A stretch of DNA of 64,000 bases. Source: Agriterribacter humi. Its GTDB lineage: Bacteria > Bacteroidota > Bacteroidia > Chitinophagales > Chitinophagaceae. Made by a program: the position numbers and the translations under genes. Below the pieces are notes generated by a model that did no database searches, had not been told where the DNA came from, and was given only the letters and a program-made list of their open reading frames with translations. Shown here piece by piece: positions 35,136 to 43,401 of this stretch. The DNA lies in assembly GCF_009192765.1 (NCBI RefSeq), contig NZ_VOHQ01000005.1, forward strand, positions 186,001 to 250,000, written 5' to 3'. Each line of letters begins with the position of its first letter. Position 1 is the first letter of the stretch.

Positions 35136-35828
35136 ATGAAAAAGACTATCGCAGCACTTGGTGCATTACTTCTGATGAGCGGACTGGTTGTACAGGCGCA
35201 AAAATCTTCCGTATACGTAAAGGCTGGTTTAAACCTGGCCAATATTTCTGTTAATAAAGACGGACAGGTAGATGATTCGAGAACGCTTCCCTCTTTTCAT
35301 GCGGGATTACAGGCCGATCTTCCTATAGGTTCATTCTTCGCTATTCAGCCCGGTGTATTTTTTACGGGTAAAGGATCAAAACTCGAATCGGGCAACACAT
35401 CGGGCGATAACTGGTACAGGGTTTCTACACGCCCCTATTACATTGAGGTTCCTGTGAATGCCATTATAAAAATTCCATTGGGTGAAGACGCCCGGTTCTT
35501 TGTTGGAGCCGGCCCGTATGCCGCCATTGGCGTGGGCGGAAAAAATAAAGTAGAAGGCGAACTGTTTGGCGTAGACTTCAGCAGAACACAGAACATTAAA
35601 TTTTCAGATGATGATCCGTTTACCAGTGGTGAAGAAGGATCTGGTTATGGCATTATGAGGCGCTTTGACTACGGTCTGAATGGTACGGCAGGTATAGAAG
35701 GTAAACGTGCCCTGTTTTCCATCAACTATGGATTAGGATTAGCGAAATTACAATCAGGCACCAGCAGCTCGGATGATGAATTGAACAAGCACCGGGTGTT
35801 GAGCTTTACCCTTGGAGTTAAATTATAA
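35136..35828 (+). CDS. Small outer-membrane beta-barrel (porin/PorT-like)
   Basis: 230 aa with a signal peptide (MKKTIAALGALLL...VQAQ). The mature chain starts with SSVYVKAGLNLANIS and alternates short amphipathic strands with Gly/Asp turns (FHAGLQADLPIG.FFAIQPGVFFTGKG; RYYIEVPVNAIIKIPLG-like), ending in the aromatic-poor FTLGVKL. This fits the outer membrane beta-barrel family PF13568. Function is unknown. It is separated from tamL by a 263-nt gap with a repeat array and probably has its own promoter. A heptamer array starts 4 nt after its stop. Confidence 0.85.
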   Translation: MKKTIAALGALLLMSGLVVQAQKSSVYVKAGLNLANISVNKDGQVDDSRTLPSFHAGLQADLPIGSFFAIQPGVFFTGKGSKLESGNTSGDNWYRVSTRPYYIEVPVNAIIKIPLGEDARFFVGAGPYAAIGVGGKNKVEGELFGVDFSRTQNIKFSDDDPFTSGEEGSGYGIMRRFDYGLNGTAGIEGKRALFSINYGLGLAKLQSGTSSSDDELNKHRVLSFTLGVKL

Positions 35829-35831
35829 GTT

Positions 35832-36011
35832 AGTGAATGGTCAATGGTGAATGAATGGTCAGGGGTGAGTTGTCAATTGTCAGCGATGACTCACCTCTTA
35901 GTTCATAAAACGATAAACGTGAAGCGATAAACCGTTTCAACTTCTCACCTTTCATATCGTGAGACGATAAACTATCCAACTTCTCCTCTTTTCACCTTTC
36001 ACCTTTCACCT
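35832..36011. repeat. Large two-armed heptamer array between convergent genes
   Basis: From 35832 units of the type AGTGAAT, GGTCAAT and GGTGAAT repeat every 7 nt up to 35884, with one 4-nt slip. The middle has AACGATA-type units. From 35991 TTCACCT occurs three times exactly in register, and the last copy supplies the stop codon of the minus-strand gene ending at 36006. The left arm is G-rich and the right arm C-rich, so the ends are inverted with respect to each other. Confidence 0.85.
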
Positions 36012-37877
36012 ACTCACCACATCATCCACATAATACACCGCTTTTGCAACTTTCTCATCTGCGCCGGGCAATGGAGGTGTTGGTTCTTCATTAGGCGTTC
36101 TGCGGTTCGGAATATCCCTGTATGGCCCTGTTCTGAAAGATATCCGCTCAACCGATTTCACTGCTTCGGTTAATGCTGCGCGTGATAGCACTTTTTTGCC
36201 GTTCAGGAAAAGATCGAATGATCCGTTTATATCAGCATTAATGATAAGCCGGAAATCATACCATGTACCGGGCCGATATTTTTGGATCATAATGCTTTTA
36301 CTGCCATTCATTACTTCTATATATCCCTTATCTGTAAAATCAATCCGTACCGGGCGATTGCCATAGCGGTCGGTTACATCAACTGACAGTTCACCATGAT
36401 CGCTTTGCCCGGCATATAACCTGAACCGCAGATCAGCTTTAGTGGTTTCTTTAAAAACCCGTATGGCTCTTGCATAGTCATAGGGATCTTCATCCGTTAA
36501 CTGCAGACTTTTATTTTTAGCACCGGGAAAATCTGCTACTGCAACGGGCGCCCATTTTGGAGAATAGGTATTCCAGTTGGGTATTGCTTTCCCCGCAACA
36601 AAGGAATTAAAATTATCATTTACAGGTGTGTTTATACTGTAGGTAACAGGAACGGGTACACGCGTTATCCACATATCCTCCTTGTTCATGCTGTAAGTGA
36701 TCCACATATCGTTGCCCGGCGGGTTGCCATTGCCTTCCACTATGCCTCTTGTATAGCAGGGTCCGAAATCTTTCCACCTGCCAAAAAAACGCCTGGGCGG
36801 CACTTCGCCCTGCACCAGCAGCATATCATCAAAAACAATTCCGTCGTTGCTGGTCACTATAATTAAGGGATAACGGTATTCGGAGTTGTCTATCGGGTTA
36901 TAACACATGGCATACCTGCCGTCCTCCATTCTTTGTCCCCAGTTTTTACCGCCCGACATTAAGAGCGTAGGCACTCTCACAGGTGTGGAAAATGTAGCGC
37001 CTTCGTCTTCCGATAAAGCGGCTTTTGATTTTTTCCATAGCAGAACCACTTTGTCATCTTTACGATGAAAATAAGACAATGCGGAAAGATGGTCATCATT
37101 TTTATTTTCGGCATATAAGGCATCGTTACCATCATCCTCATCCTTCCATTGTAACACCATTAACCTGTTTTTCAGCAATGCTTCGCAGGCGGCAACAAAA
37201 CCGGTATCCTTTGATTGGGTATAAAAAGGAAAGCTGGTATTGGTTTCGTTCCATTGGGCATGACTTTCATAACGGATAAAATGTATAGGGCCAAAACTAC
37301 CGTCTTTGTATATTTCCCGCACTACCCTGCCAATGCCACCTTCCTGGAAAGGGTCTTCCGTATGCCCGTAAAAAGCAAGGGTGAGTAACCGCCCGTTTGG
37401 CGCCGCGTAAAATCCCATGCGCTGATGCATCATATACCCGTGGTATCCGTCCGGTATTGTTACTCCGGCAGGCGGCTGGTAAGGCGGAAACAAAATGCGT
37501 GGCTTTTCCCAATTGCGTCCATCAGCCGAAGTAGTGAGGAGCGTTTGCCCCGGCGCAATATGTTCATCAACCGGGTTGCTGAGATATTGCAGGTAAAATT
37601 TTCCATTCCGGTAGGCCAGGTTAGGTGCATGATTATATGTCCACCCCGAATCCGCATCCATCCCGCCATGTTCTCTATTGGCCCGCATTACCTGTATGCT
37701 TTCGGCGCCAACTGCCCAACGTAAGCGACCTTCATGCACACTCGGATCAATGGTTACGCCGCCCACATAGCGAACGGGTTCGGAGGCGCTGCCGGTTTGG
37801 GCAAACAAATATGCAGGCAATAAAATAACCGTCAGGGATATTGCACAAATAACTTTGCTGTGGGTTGAACAAAACAT
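36006..37877 (-). CDS. Secreted sialidase-fold propeller protein with C-terminal LamG-like domain
   Basis: About 623 aa from the Met at 37877, which precedes the signal peptide (ending YLFAQTG); a start 39 nt earlier is also open. Residues ~30-420 look like a sialidase-type beta-propeller with Asp-box-like turns (TTSADGRNWEKP, LSEDEGATFSTP, TSNDGIVFDD). Residues ~440-610 resemble a concanavalin/LamG sandwich (DLRFRLYAGQSDHGELSVDV, FLNGKKVLSRAAL). No FRIP motif is visible, so true sialidase activity is doubtful. Related propellers in Bacteroidetes act on plant or uronic-acid glycans. The stop codon lies in a heptamer repeat unit. Confidence 0.6.
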   Translation of the reverse strand: MFCSTHSKVICAISLTVILLPAYLFAQTGSASEPVRYVGGVTIDPSVHEGRLRWAVGAESIQVMRANREHGGMDADSGWTYNHAPNLAYRNGKFYLQYLSNPVDEHIAPGQTLLTTSADGRNWEKPRILFPPYQPPAGVTIPDGYHGYMMHQRMGFYAAPNGRLLTLAFYGHTEDPFQEGGIGRVVREIYKDGSFGPIHFIRYESHAQWNETNTSFPFYTQSKDTGFVAACEALLKNRLMVLQWKDEDDGNDALYAENKNDDHLSALSYFHRKDDKVVLLWKKSKAALSEDEGATFSTPVRVPTLLMSGGKNWGQRMEDGRYAMCYNPIDNSEYRYPLIIVTSNDGIVFDDMLLVQGEVPPRRFFGRWKDFGPCYTRGIVEGNGNPPGNDMWITYSMNKEDMWITRVPVPVTYSINTPVNDNFNSFVAGKAIPNWNTYSPKWAPVAVADFPGAKNKSLQLTDEDPYDYARAIRVFKETTKADLRFRLYAGQSDHGELSVDVTDRYGNRPVRIDFTDKGYIEVMNGSKSIMIQKYRPGTWYDFRLIINADINGSFDLFLNGKKVLSRAALTEAVKSVERISFRTGPYRDIPNRRTPNEEPTPPLPGADEKVAKAVYYVDDVVSR

Positions 37878-38076
37878 AATGATGAAATTAAGGTATTCAA
37901 CTATATAAAACAGCACGGCTATGCTGAATCTTATTCTAATTTACTATAGAGAAATTATATTTCGATTTATACTGCATAATGTACCTGCCGTTAATCTTTC
38001 GGTTTGGGTTTCGTGGCTAAGGGTTATAGGTTTCACACGGCGTACGCAGCGATATGCGCAGCGTGAATAAAAGTTT

Positions 38077-38084
38077 TAATTTTG
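38077..38084 (+). promoter_or_regulatory. Probable -7 element for the YjbR gene
   Basis: TAATTTTG matches TAnnTTTG and would place the start of transcription near 38091, 14 nt before the ATG. No clear -33 element is seen. Confidence 0.5.
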
Positions 38085-38104
38085 ACCATTGAAAAATATA
38101 TCAC

Positions 38105-38428
38105 ATGAACGTTGAACAAATACGCGAATACTGCTTGCTAAAAGAAGGCGCAGAGGAGTCTCTTCCTTTTGGACCCAATACAGTAGTATTTAAAGTAGAC
38201 GGGAAAATATTTTTATTGCTCGCTTTGGATACAGCACAAACACAGTTCAATGTAAAATGTGATCCGGATAAAGCGGAGGAGCTCAGAGCAGCATATCCCT
38301 GCGTACTTCCCGGTTACCACATGAATAAAAAACACTGGAACACGATTATTGTTGATGGATCTGTTTCATCTGGTTTATTGAAAGAATGGATGGATGATTC
38401 GTATGGGCTGGTGAAGAAAAAGAAGTAA
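38105..38428 (+). CDS. MmcQ/YjbR-family protein
   Basis: 107 aa with the family pattern: VEQIREYCLLKEGAEESLPFGPNTVVFKVDGKIF, LNVKCDP-like QFNVKCDPDKAEELR, PGYHMNKKHWNTI and a final LLKEWMDDSYGLVKKK. This is a CyaY-like fold thought to bind DNA. It is widespread as a lone gene and its role is unclear. The lysine-rich tail is usual. Confidence 0.9.
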   Translation: MNVEQIREYCLLKEGAEESLPFGPNTVVFKVDGKIFLLLALDTAQTQFNVKCDPDKAEELRAAYPCVLPGYHMNKKHWNTIIVDGSVSSGLLKEWMDDSYGLVKKKK

Positions 38429-38491
38429 GCGGTTATATTCCATTAAAGGACAATAGCCGCTGTCGGCAGCTATTTCCTCCCGCGCTTCATT

Positions 38492-39013
38492 TTATGAAGA
38501 AATGCTATCCGCCTCAAGTACAGCGCTGCTCATACGCACTATAGCATTGATGTTTTCTTCCTTTACATTATCGCTGTCCTGCCGCATGAATTTCTTAGCT
38601 TCAGGATCTTTTACCAGCATAGCACCTACATTAAGCATAAACCTGTCTTTCCATGAGAGCTTACTTTGGATCAACCGCCCGGGCAGGAAAAAAAGATGGG
38701 AGGGGTCAACAAGCCCGTCAGGAACATTTTGCATTATGATCTTTTCGCGGTCCTTGGGGTTATTGCTGCCGCAAACTATAAACAGGAGTATCTTCTTATT
38801 TTTTAAAACATCCGCATATTGCTTTATCCAGTCGCGGATGAGCAATTTGCCGATATACACGGAACTGCCCATAATAATGCAATCATACGTTTTGATATCC
38901 GCTTCCGGCAGTTCTTCCGGTGTTTTAAGTGGCAGATGAAGTGCTGCACCCAGCCATCCAGCATACTGGCGTGTGGCTCCGTACTTTCCTTTATAAATGA
39001 TAACGCTTTTCAT
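38492..39013 (-). CDS. Flavodoxin-domain protein
   Basis: 173 aa from the Met at 39013. VIIYKGKYGATRQYAGWLG at the start is the FMN phosphate-binding loop of long-chain flavodoxin/HemG-like proteins, and DCIIMGSSVYIGKLL and FIVCGSNNPKD form the later flavin contacts. It is cytoplasmic and should act in electron transfer, perhaps with an oxidase like protoporphyrinogen oxidase. Its start overlaps or abuts the stop of the DUF3817 gene (39015), so the two are co-transcribed and possibly translationally coupled. Confidence 0.85.
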   Translation of the reverse strand: MKSVIIYKGKYGATRQYAGWLGAALHLPLKTPEELPEADIKTYDCIIMGSSVYIGKLLIRDWIKQYADVLKNKKILLFIVCGSNNPKDREKIIMQNVPDGLVDPSHLFFLPGRLIQSKLSWKDRFMLNVGAMLVKDPEAKKFMRQDSDNVKEENINAIVRMSSAVLEADSISS

Positions 39014-39014
39014 A

Positions 39015-39332
39015 CTAAGCATTGGCTGCCTGCTGTTCCTTTTTTAATTTACTATCCAGCACAAATGTACCGAAAGGCAGAAGGGATGCTATAAATGCCA
39101 GCACTACCTTACCAAAACTCCACCGGTACTGTATCCATACTTTTAACAGCAGCGCTATATACAACACAAACAATACGCCGTGTATCCAGCCCGTATACTT
39201 TACCGCCTCCGGAAGCTCTGCGAAATACTTTAAGGGCATGGCTATACCTAATAAAATAAGGTAGGATATACCTTCCACTATCGCTACCAACCTGAACCTG
39301 CCCAATGTTGAATCCCAAAATGAATTATTCAT
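39015..39332 (-). CDS. DUF3817 integral membrane protein
   Basis: 105 aa from the Met at 39332 (MNNSFWDSTLGRFR). A start 60 nt upstream is open but runs towards a repeat array. Three or four membrane helices are visible, with the family pattern GRFRLVAIVEGISYLILLGIAMPLKY, then KYTGWIHGVLFVLYIALL and a C-terminal lysine-rich tail. The function is unknown. It overlaps the alternative start of the flavodoxin gene, which it precedes. Confidence 0.85.
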   Translation of the reverse strand: MNNSFWDSTLGRFRLVAIVEGISYLILLGIAMPLKYFAELPEAVKYTGWIHGVLFVLYIALLLKVWIQYRWSFGKVVLAFIASLLPFGTFVLDSKLKKEQQAANA

Positions 39333-39389
39333 GCCTGAAATTTTTGGAAAGATATAAAGATTTCCCACAACGCGGGCAATGAAACTGGC

Positions 39390-39445
39390 CACTCACTTCT
39401 CACCTTTCTCGTTCCACCTCTCACTTTCAATTCACTATCATTCAC
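39390..39445. repeat. Pyrimidine-rich heptamer array
   Basis: Eight 7-nt units run in register, among them CACTCAC, TTCTCAC, CTCTCAC and CATTCAC. The array lies between the DUF3817 gene and the 3' end of the GH28 gene at 39499. Only one strand type is seen here. Confidence 0.7.
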
Positions 39446-39498
39446 CACAGCCACAGCGCGTATAGGAGAACCATCACGTCCTTTAAGATACCATACGC

Positions 39499-40983
39499 TT
39501 ATTTTGAATTATTCTTAATCATTTGTTTTTTCTTTTTAACACCCGCTTCTTTTATCTGCAAATTTTTAAAAGAATATCCGTTTACATTATCCATAACTAT
39601 TGCAGTTCTGTAATCTTTATTACGTGCAATGAGCTTTACATTTTCGAAAGATATATTCCTGGCATTTTTAATAAAAAACCCCCAGGCTGGTAATTCTTTG
39701 AATTGAGAAAATTCGGGATACGCAGTTTCCATTTCCGGGATTTCACTCAACGCTTTTGCCGAGGTTCCCCGATAAGCATAATTGGGATTGCCATTTCCGG
39801 GATATGAAATTTCTATGTTCTTTAATTTCATATTCTCTATTAACATGTTTTTCAATCCTACAATACCGGATGGAGAAATATTTCTTGGATTATCTTCTAC
39901 AGGCCCTTCTATTTCATAACCTGCATCGGGTTTTTCTTCTGTGATTTCAGCATAAAAATTCTGGATGGTTATATTTTTCATGGAACCAATCCTTTCATTG
40001 TTCCAGCGCGCGCCAATACGCAAATAAATAGGATTCCCCGTATGATAGGCGTACAAACTGTCTACGAATATGTCTTCTATAATCCCACCGTCCGGTGTAG
40101 CAATGGTTAAAGCAGACCTTAAGGTATTATAGACTTTATTGTTGATAATTCTGATATTTTTATATCCTCCTGCCGACACTGTTCCGAACTTGATACCATT
40201 AGCGCTTGACCTGGCTACGTTATTGCGTATCTCTACATTCTCATTTCTTTTGGTTTTATCGTGGGATTTAAGACAGATGGCATCATCAGCAGCATCAATA
40301 TAAGAGTTGAGTAACTTAAAATTTTTACAGTCAACAATGTCAATACCATCATTATTCCAGAAAGCAGTGCTGATTACCGTAATACTATCCACAACAACGT
40401 TTTCACACTGATCATAGGTTTGAACCCATGTAGCGGAGTTTTTAATAATGATGCCATAGATATTTACACCTTTACACTCCCTGAAATAAATACAATGCGG
40501 ACGTTTATTATCAGGGCGGTCATATTTCATGGGGTCTTCTATAACACCTTTATGAATCTGATCAACCAGATTATACGCCACTTCCCTGCCCTGCCCGTCA
40601 ATAACCCCCTTACCCCTTATGGCTATATTTTCAGCTCCTTTAGCATACACCAGGCCGGGAATGGGTTCTTTTATATTGTAATCATAAATATTGGTTGAGC
40701 CCAGTAATATGGCTCCTTCTTCTAAAAGTATGGTTACATTTGATTTCAGTTCAATGGTTCCTGTAAGGTACCTGCCCACATAAAAACGCAATGTTCCTCC
40801 TCCTTTTTCGCTGATATAATCTACGGCTTTTTGTATAGATGTAGTATTCAGCGTAGTTCCATTCGACTTAATGCCAAATAAAGATGCATTATAAATGGTA
40901 TCAGTGGTTCCGGCTTTTATATGAAAATTTATCAGCAATAAAGCCAATGCGGAAATAATATATCGTTTAGTATTCATCACCAT
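39499..40983 (-). CDS. GH28-family polygalacturonase-like enzyme
   Basis: 494 aa (starting at 40983; a Met two codons later at 40977 is equally good), with a signal peptide (ending FHIKA). The parallel beta-helix of pectinases is clear. Catalytic Asp regions are present: NNDGID at 210-215 and DAADDAICLKS with D233/D234. The third GH28 motif, normally GHG, reads SSANGIKFG (His replaced), and the RIK motif is also changed. It is the last gene of a pectin-type operon and very similar to the protein at 41734-43212. Role: exo- or endo-cleavage of galacturonate-containing chains in the periplasm, specificity uncertain. Confidence 0.85.
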   Translation of the reverse strand: MVMNTKRYIISALALLLINFHIKAGTTDTIYNASLFGIKSNGTTLNTTSIQKAVDYISEKGGGTLRFYVGRYLTGTIELKSNVTILLEEGAILLGSTNIYDYNIKEPIPGLVYAKGAENIAIRGKGVIDGQGREVAYNLVDQIHKGVIEDPMKYDRPDNKRPHCIYFRECKGVNIYGIIIKNSATWVQTYDQCENVVVDSITVISTAFWNNDGIDIVDCKNFKLLNSYIDAADDAICLKSHDKTKRNENVEIRNNVARSSANGIKFGTVSAGGYKNIRIINNKVYNTLRSALTIATPDGGIIEDIFVDSLYAYHTGNPIYLRIGARWNNERIGSMKNITIQNFYAEITEEKPDAGYEIEGPVEDNPRNISPSGIVGLKNMLIENMKLKNIEISYPGNGNPNYAYRGTSAKALSEIPEMETAYPEFSQFKELPAWGFFIKNARNISFENVKLIARNKDYRTAIVMDNVNGYSFKNLQIKEAGVKKKKQMIKNNSK

Positions 40984-40990
40984 TTCAAAT

Positions 40991-41731
40991 TTAAAGTACA
41001 GGTTTACCCTTTGGATTAATGCAATTTTCCACCATGATTATTTCGCTATTCTGATCCTTTATAATGGGCTGCCCCTTAGCATCAATAAAAATATTTTTTA
41101 GCGTAATTGATTTTGTATTTTGAAAAACGACACTGCCGCTGTTTTCAATAGTATTGTTTCTGATGATTTGATTGCTCAGATCAATCTGATTACAGGAGAT
41201 ATACTTTTGAGCATTTTGAAGTGATTTCTGGAAGATGATCCCTTCCACCTTAACATTGGAACAGTTTATCATGGTGAGTAAGGAGGGCGTTAGCGCTAAA
41301 TAATCAGCCTGTAGTTGTTGCTTACCCTTTAGCGCATTCGTAGTTAAAAAATATTGCTTTGGATTTGCTTCTATTACTCCTTTCCCAATAATACTTACAT
41401 TCCTAAGGTTATTTCCAAATAATAATGCCCTTTCGTTTTCATAGAGTATATAATCATTAATATTAGAACTGGCAACCAATATTGCTCCTTCGTGCAACTC
41501 AATCGTTACATTGGATTTAAGCACTAATCCGCCTGTTAAGTAACGGCCTACATAAAAGCTCAGCTTGCCTCCGCCTTTTTCTGCTATATAATCTATTGCC
41601 GCCTGAATGGAAGTTGTATTGTTGGTAATACCGTCGGACATGCACCCAAACAGGGAAGCCTTATATTCCTGTGCCTGGCAAATGGTTATAGTAAATATTG
41701 CTATAAATAGCGACAGTCGTATTCCTTTCAT
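40991..41731 (-). CDS. Short GH28-like beta-helix protein lacking the catalytic region
   Basis: 246 aa with a signal peptide (ending TICQA). The N-terminal half follows its neighbours closely (ASLFGCMSDGITNNTTSIQ, FYVGRYLTGGLVLKSNVTIELHEGAILVAS). After residue ~150 it keeps a beta-helix pattern (IINNCSNVKVEGIIF-like, KSITLKNIFIDAKG) but has neither the NDGID nor the DD segment. It ends cleanly, 7 nt before the next gene, and starts 2 nt after the previous one, so it is not a frameshift remnant of a longer gene. It may bind substrate rather than cut it; this is inference. Confidence 0.8.
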   Translation of the reverse strand: MKGIRLSLFIAIFTITICQAQEYKASLFGCMSDGITNNTTSIQAAIDYIAEKGGGKLSFYVGRYLTGGLVLKSNVTIELHEGAILVASSNINDYILYENERALLFGNNLRNVSIIGKGVIEANPKQYFLTTNALKGKQQLQADYLALTPSLLTMINCSNVKVEGIIFQKSLQNAQKYISCNQIDLSNQIIRNNTIENSGSVVFQNTKSITLKNIFIDAKGQPIIKDQNSEIIMVENCINPKGKPVL

Positions 41732-41733
41732 AG

Positions 41734-43212
41734 CTATTTGATTGAGGTATTATTAGACTTATAAAAGAAAATTTGTTGTTTATTACCGGCTTCAGGTTCT
41801 TCCGTTTTTACATTTATAAATTCAATATTATCTACTTTGTCACTTACTATAGCAGGTCTGTAGTCCGGCTTATTGGCTCTGAATGTTACATTCTTGAACG
41901 TGATATTTTTAGCATGACGAACATAGAATCCCCATGCCGGTAATTCTTTGAATTGAGAAAACTCGGGATACGCAGTTGGCATTTCAGGTATGGAGTCCAG
42001 TTCCGCAGCAGTTAAACCTCTGTATGCGTAGAATGAATCGCTCCCTCCCGGATAAACGATCTCAATATTTTCCAATAACACATTTTCAATATTATAACCC
42101 GGCAATCCTATAATACTTGACGGAGAAATATTCCTGGGTAAATCTTCCACCGGGCCTTCATAATCATAACCCTTATCCGGTTTCTGAAGGGGCACTTCCG
42201 CGTATACATTCTTAATCGTTATATTCTTCATCACCGGCTTCTTACCTTTACCCCAGCGGTCTCCTATCCTTAAAAAAATTACATTGCCGGTATTGATAGA
42301 TCTAACGCCATCAACCAAAATATTTTCTATAACAGCTCCATCAACCGCGGCAAAAGTAATTGCAGACCTGTAGGTGTCAATTACTGTTAAGTTTTTAACC
42401 GTTACGTTTTTAAATCCGCCACGTGATACCGTACCAAATTTCAAACCATTAGCGCTTGACCTGGCTACACAATTTTCGATTAGAATATTTTCACACAATT
42501 TTGTTGCGTCATGAGATTTTAAACAAAGCACATCATCGGCTGCATCAAAATAAGAGTTACGAATAATCACGTCTTTACAATCTACGATGTCAATACCGTC
42601 GTTATTCCAGTAAGATTTACTGTCTACAGTAATATTGTCAACAAGGAGGTTCTGGCATTGATCATAGGTTTGATTCCAGCTGGCCGGGTTTTTTAAAGTA
42701 ATGCCTTCAATTTTTATATTCCTGCACTCGCGGAAATAAATATTCTCAGGTCTTTTCCATTCGCGTACTCTGTCGTATTTCATCTCGTCCTCAATCAGTC
42801 CCCTGTGTGCAAGATTCAGCGTGTTTATAGCTGTGGTAAATCCTCTGCCATCTATTATGCCGGCGCCTGTAATGCCTATATTATCCTGCTTGATTGCGAA
42901 AATCAGGGCTTTCCATTTTACCGTGCTATCCATAATGTAATCATACGGATTAGTCGAACCCCAAATGGTAGCCCCTGCCTCCAGATGCAGGGTTACATTG
43001 GCTTTTATATAAACAGATCCGGTTACATAATTTCCGGGGCTGAAAATTAACCGCCCTCCGCCTTGTTTGGATACAAAGTCTATGGCAGTCTGGATTGATC
43101 TTGTGTTCAGGGTAACATGATCACCATAGACTCCAAAGTCCTGAACAAAATAATCCTTGCCATAAACGCTGGTTGTTAGTATCGAAACTAAAATCAATAA
43201 TAGTCTTTTCAT
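41734..43212 (-). CDS. GH28-family polygalacturonase-like enzyme (first of three)
   Basis: 492 aa from the Met at 43212, which directly precedes the signal peptide (MKRLLLILVSIL...YGK); a longer open frame adds 38 non-signal residues and is rejected. It has the same features as the protein at 39499-40983: WNNDGIDIVDC and DAADDVLCLKSHD for the acidic catalytic pairs, and SSANGLKFGT where GHG is usual. C-terminal region: SQFKELPAWGFYVRHAKNITFKNV. It follows susD by 189 nt and leads directly into the short GH28-like gene. Confidence 0.85.
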   Translation of the reverse strand: MKRLLLILVSILTTSVYGKDYFVQDFGVYGDHVTLNTRSIQTAIDFVSKQGGGRLIFSPGNYVTGSVYIKANVTLHLEAGATIWGSTNPYDYIMDSTVKWKALIFAIKQDNIGITGAGIIDGRGFTTAINTLNLAHRGLIEDEMKYDRVREWKRPENIYFRECRNIKIEGITLKNPASWNQTYDQCQNLLVDNITVDSKSYWNNDGIDIVDCKDVIIRNSYFDAADDVLCLKSHDATKLCENILIENCVARSSANGLKFGTVSRGGFKNVTVKNLTVIDTYRSAITFAAVDGAVIENILVDGVRSINTGNVIFLRIGDRWGKGKKPVMKNITIKNVYAEVPLQKPDKGYDYEGPVEDLPRNISPSSIIGLPGYNIENVLLENIEIVYPGGSDSFYAYRGLTAAELDSIPEMPTAYPEFSQFKELPAWGFYVRHAKNITFKNVTFRANKPDYRPAIVSDKVDNIEFINVKTEEPEAGNKQQIFFYKSNNTSIK

Positions 43213-43401
43213 AATGATCTTATCGTTTAATAATTGTAACCGCCTGAATCTCATATCCGGCTTCATCCTGGTTGTTGTGCTTTCCGGAAAGTGAATTGTT
43301 TCCGGACTCCAGTCTTTATCTAGCACGAAAGTGTTATGGACTGCAGGCAGAAACTCATTATCAACTGGCTTTTGGAGAAGTTTAAAGGTTAATACTTTAA
43401 A

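Noticed and set aside
37998-38040. Possible further heptamer array between divergent genes
   Set aside because: Units such as TTCGGTT and TGGGTTT are too degenerate to call, and there is no adjacent gene 3' end.
43213-43326. 38-residue extension of the first GH28 protein
   Set aside because: It lacks signal-peptide character and would bury the obvious signal peptide that starts at 43212.
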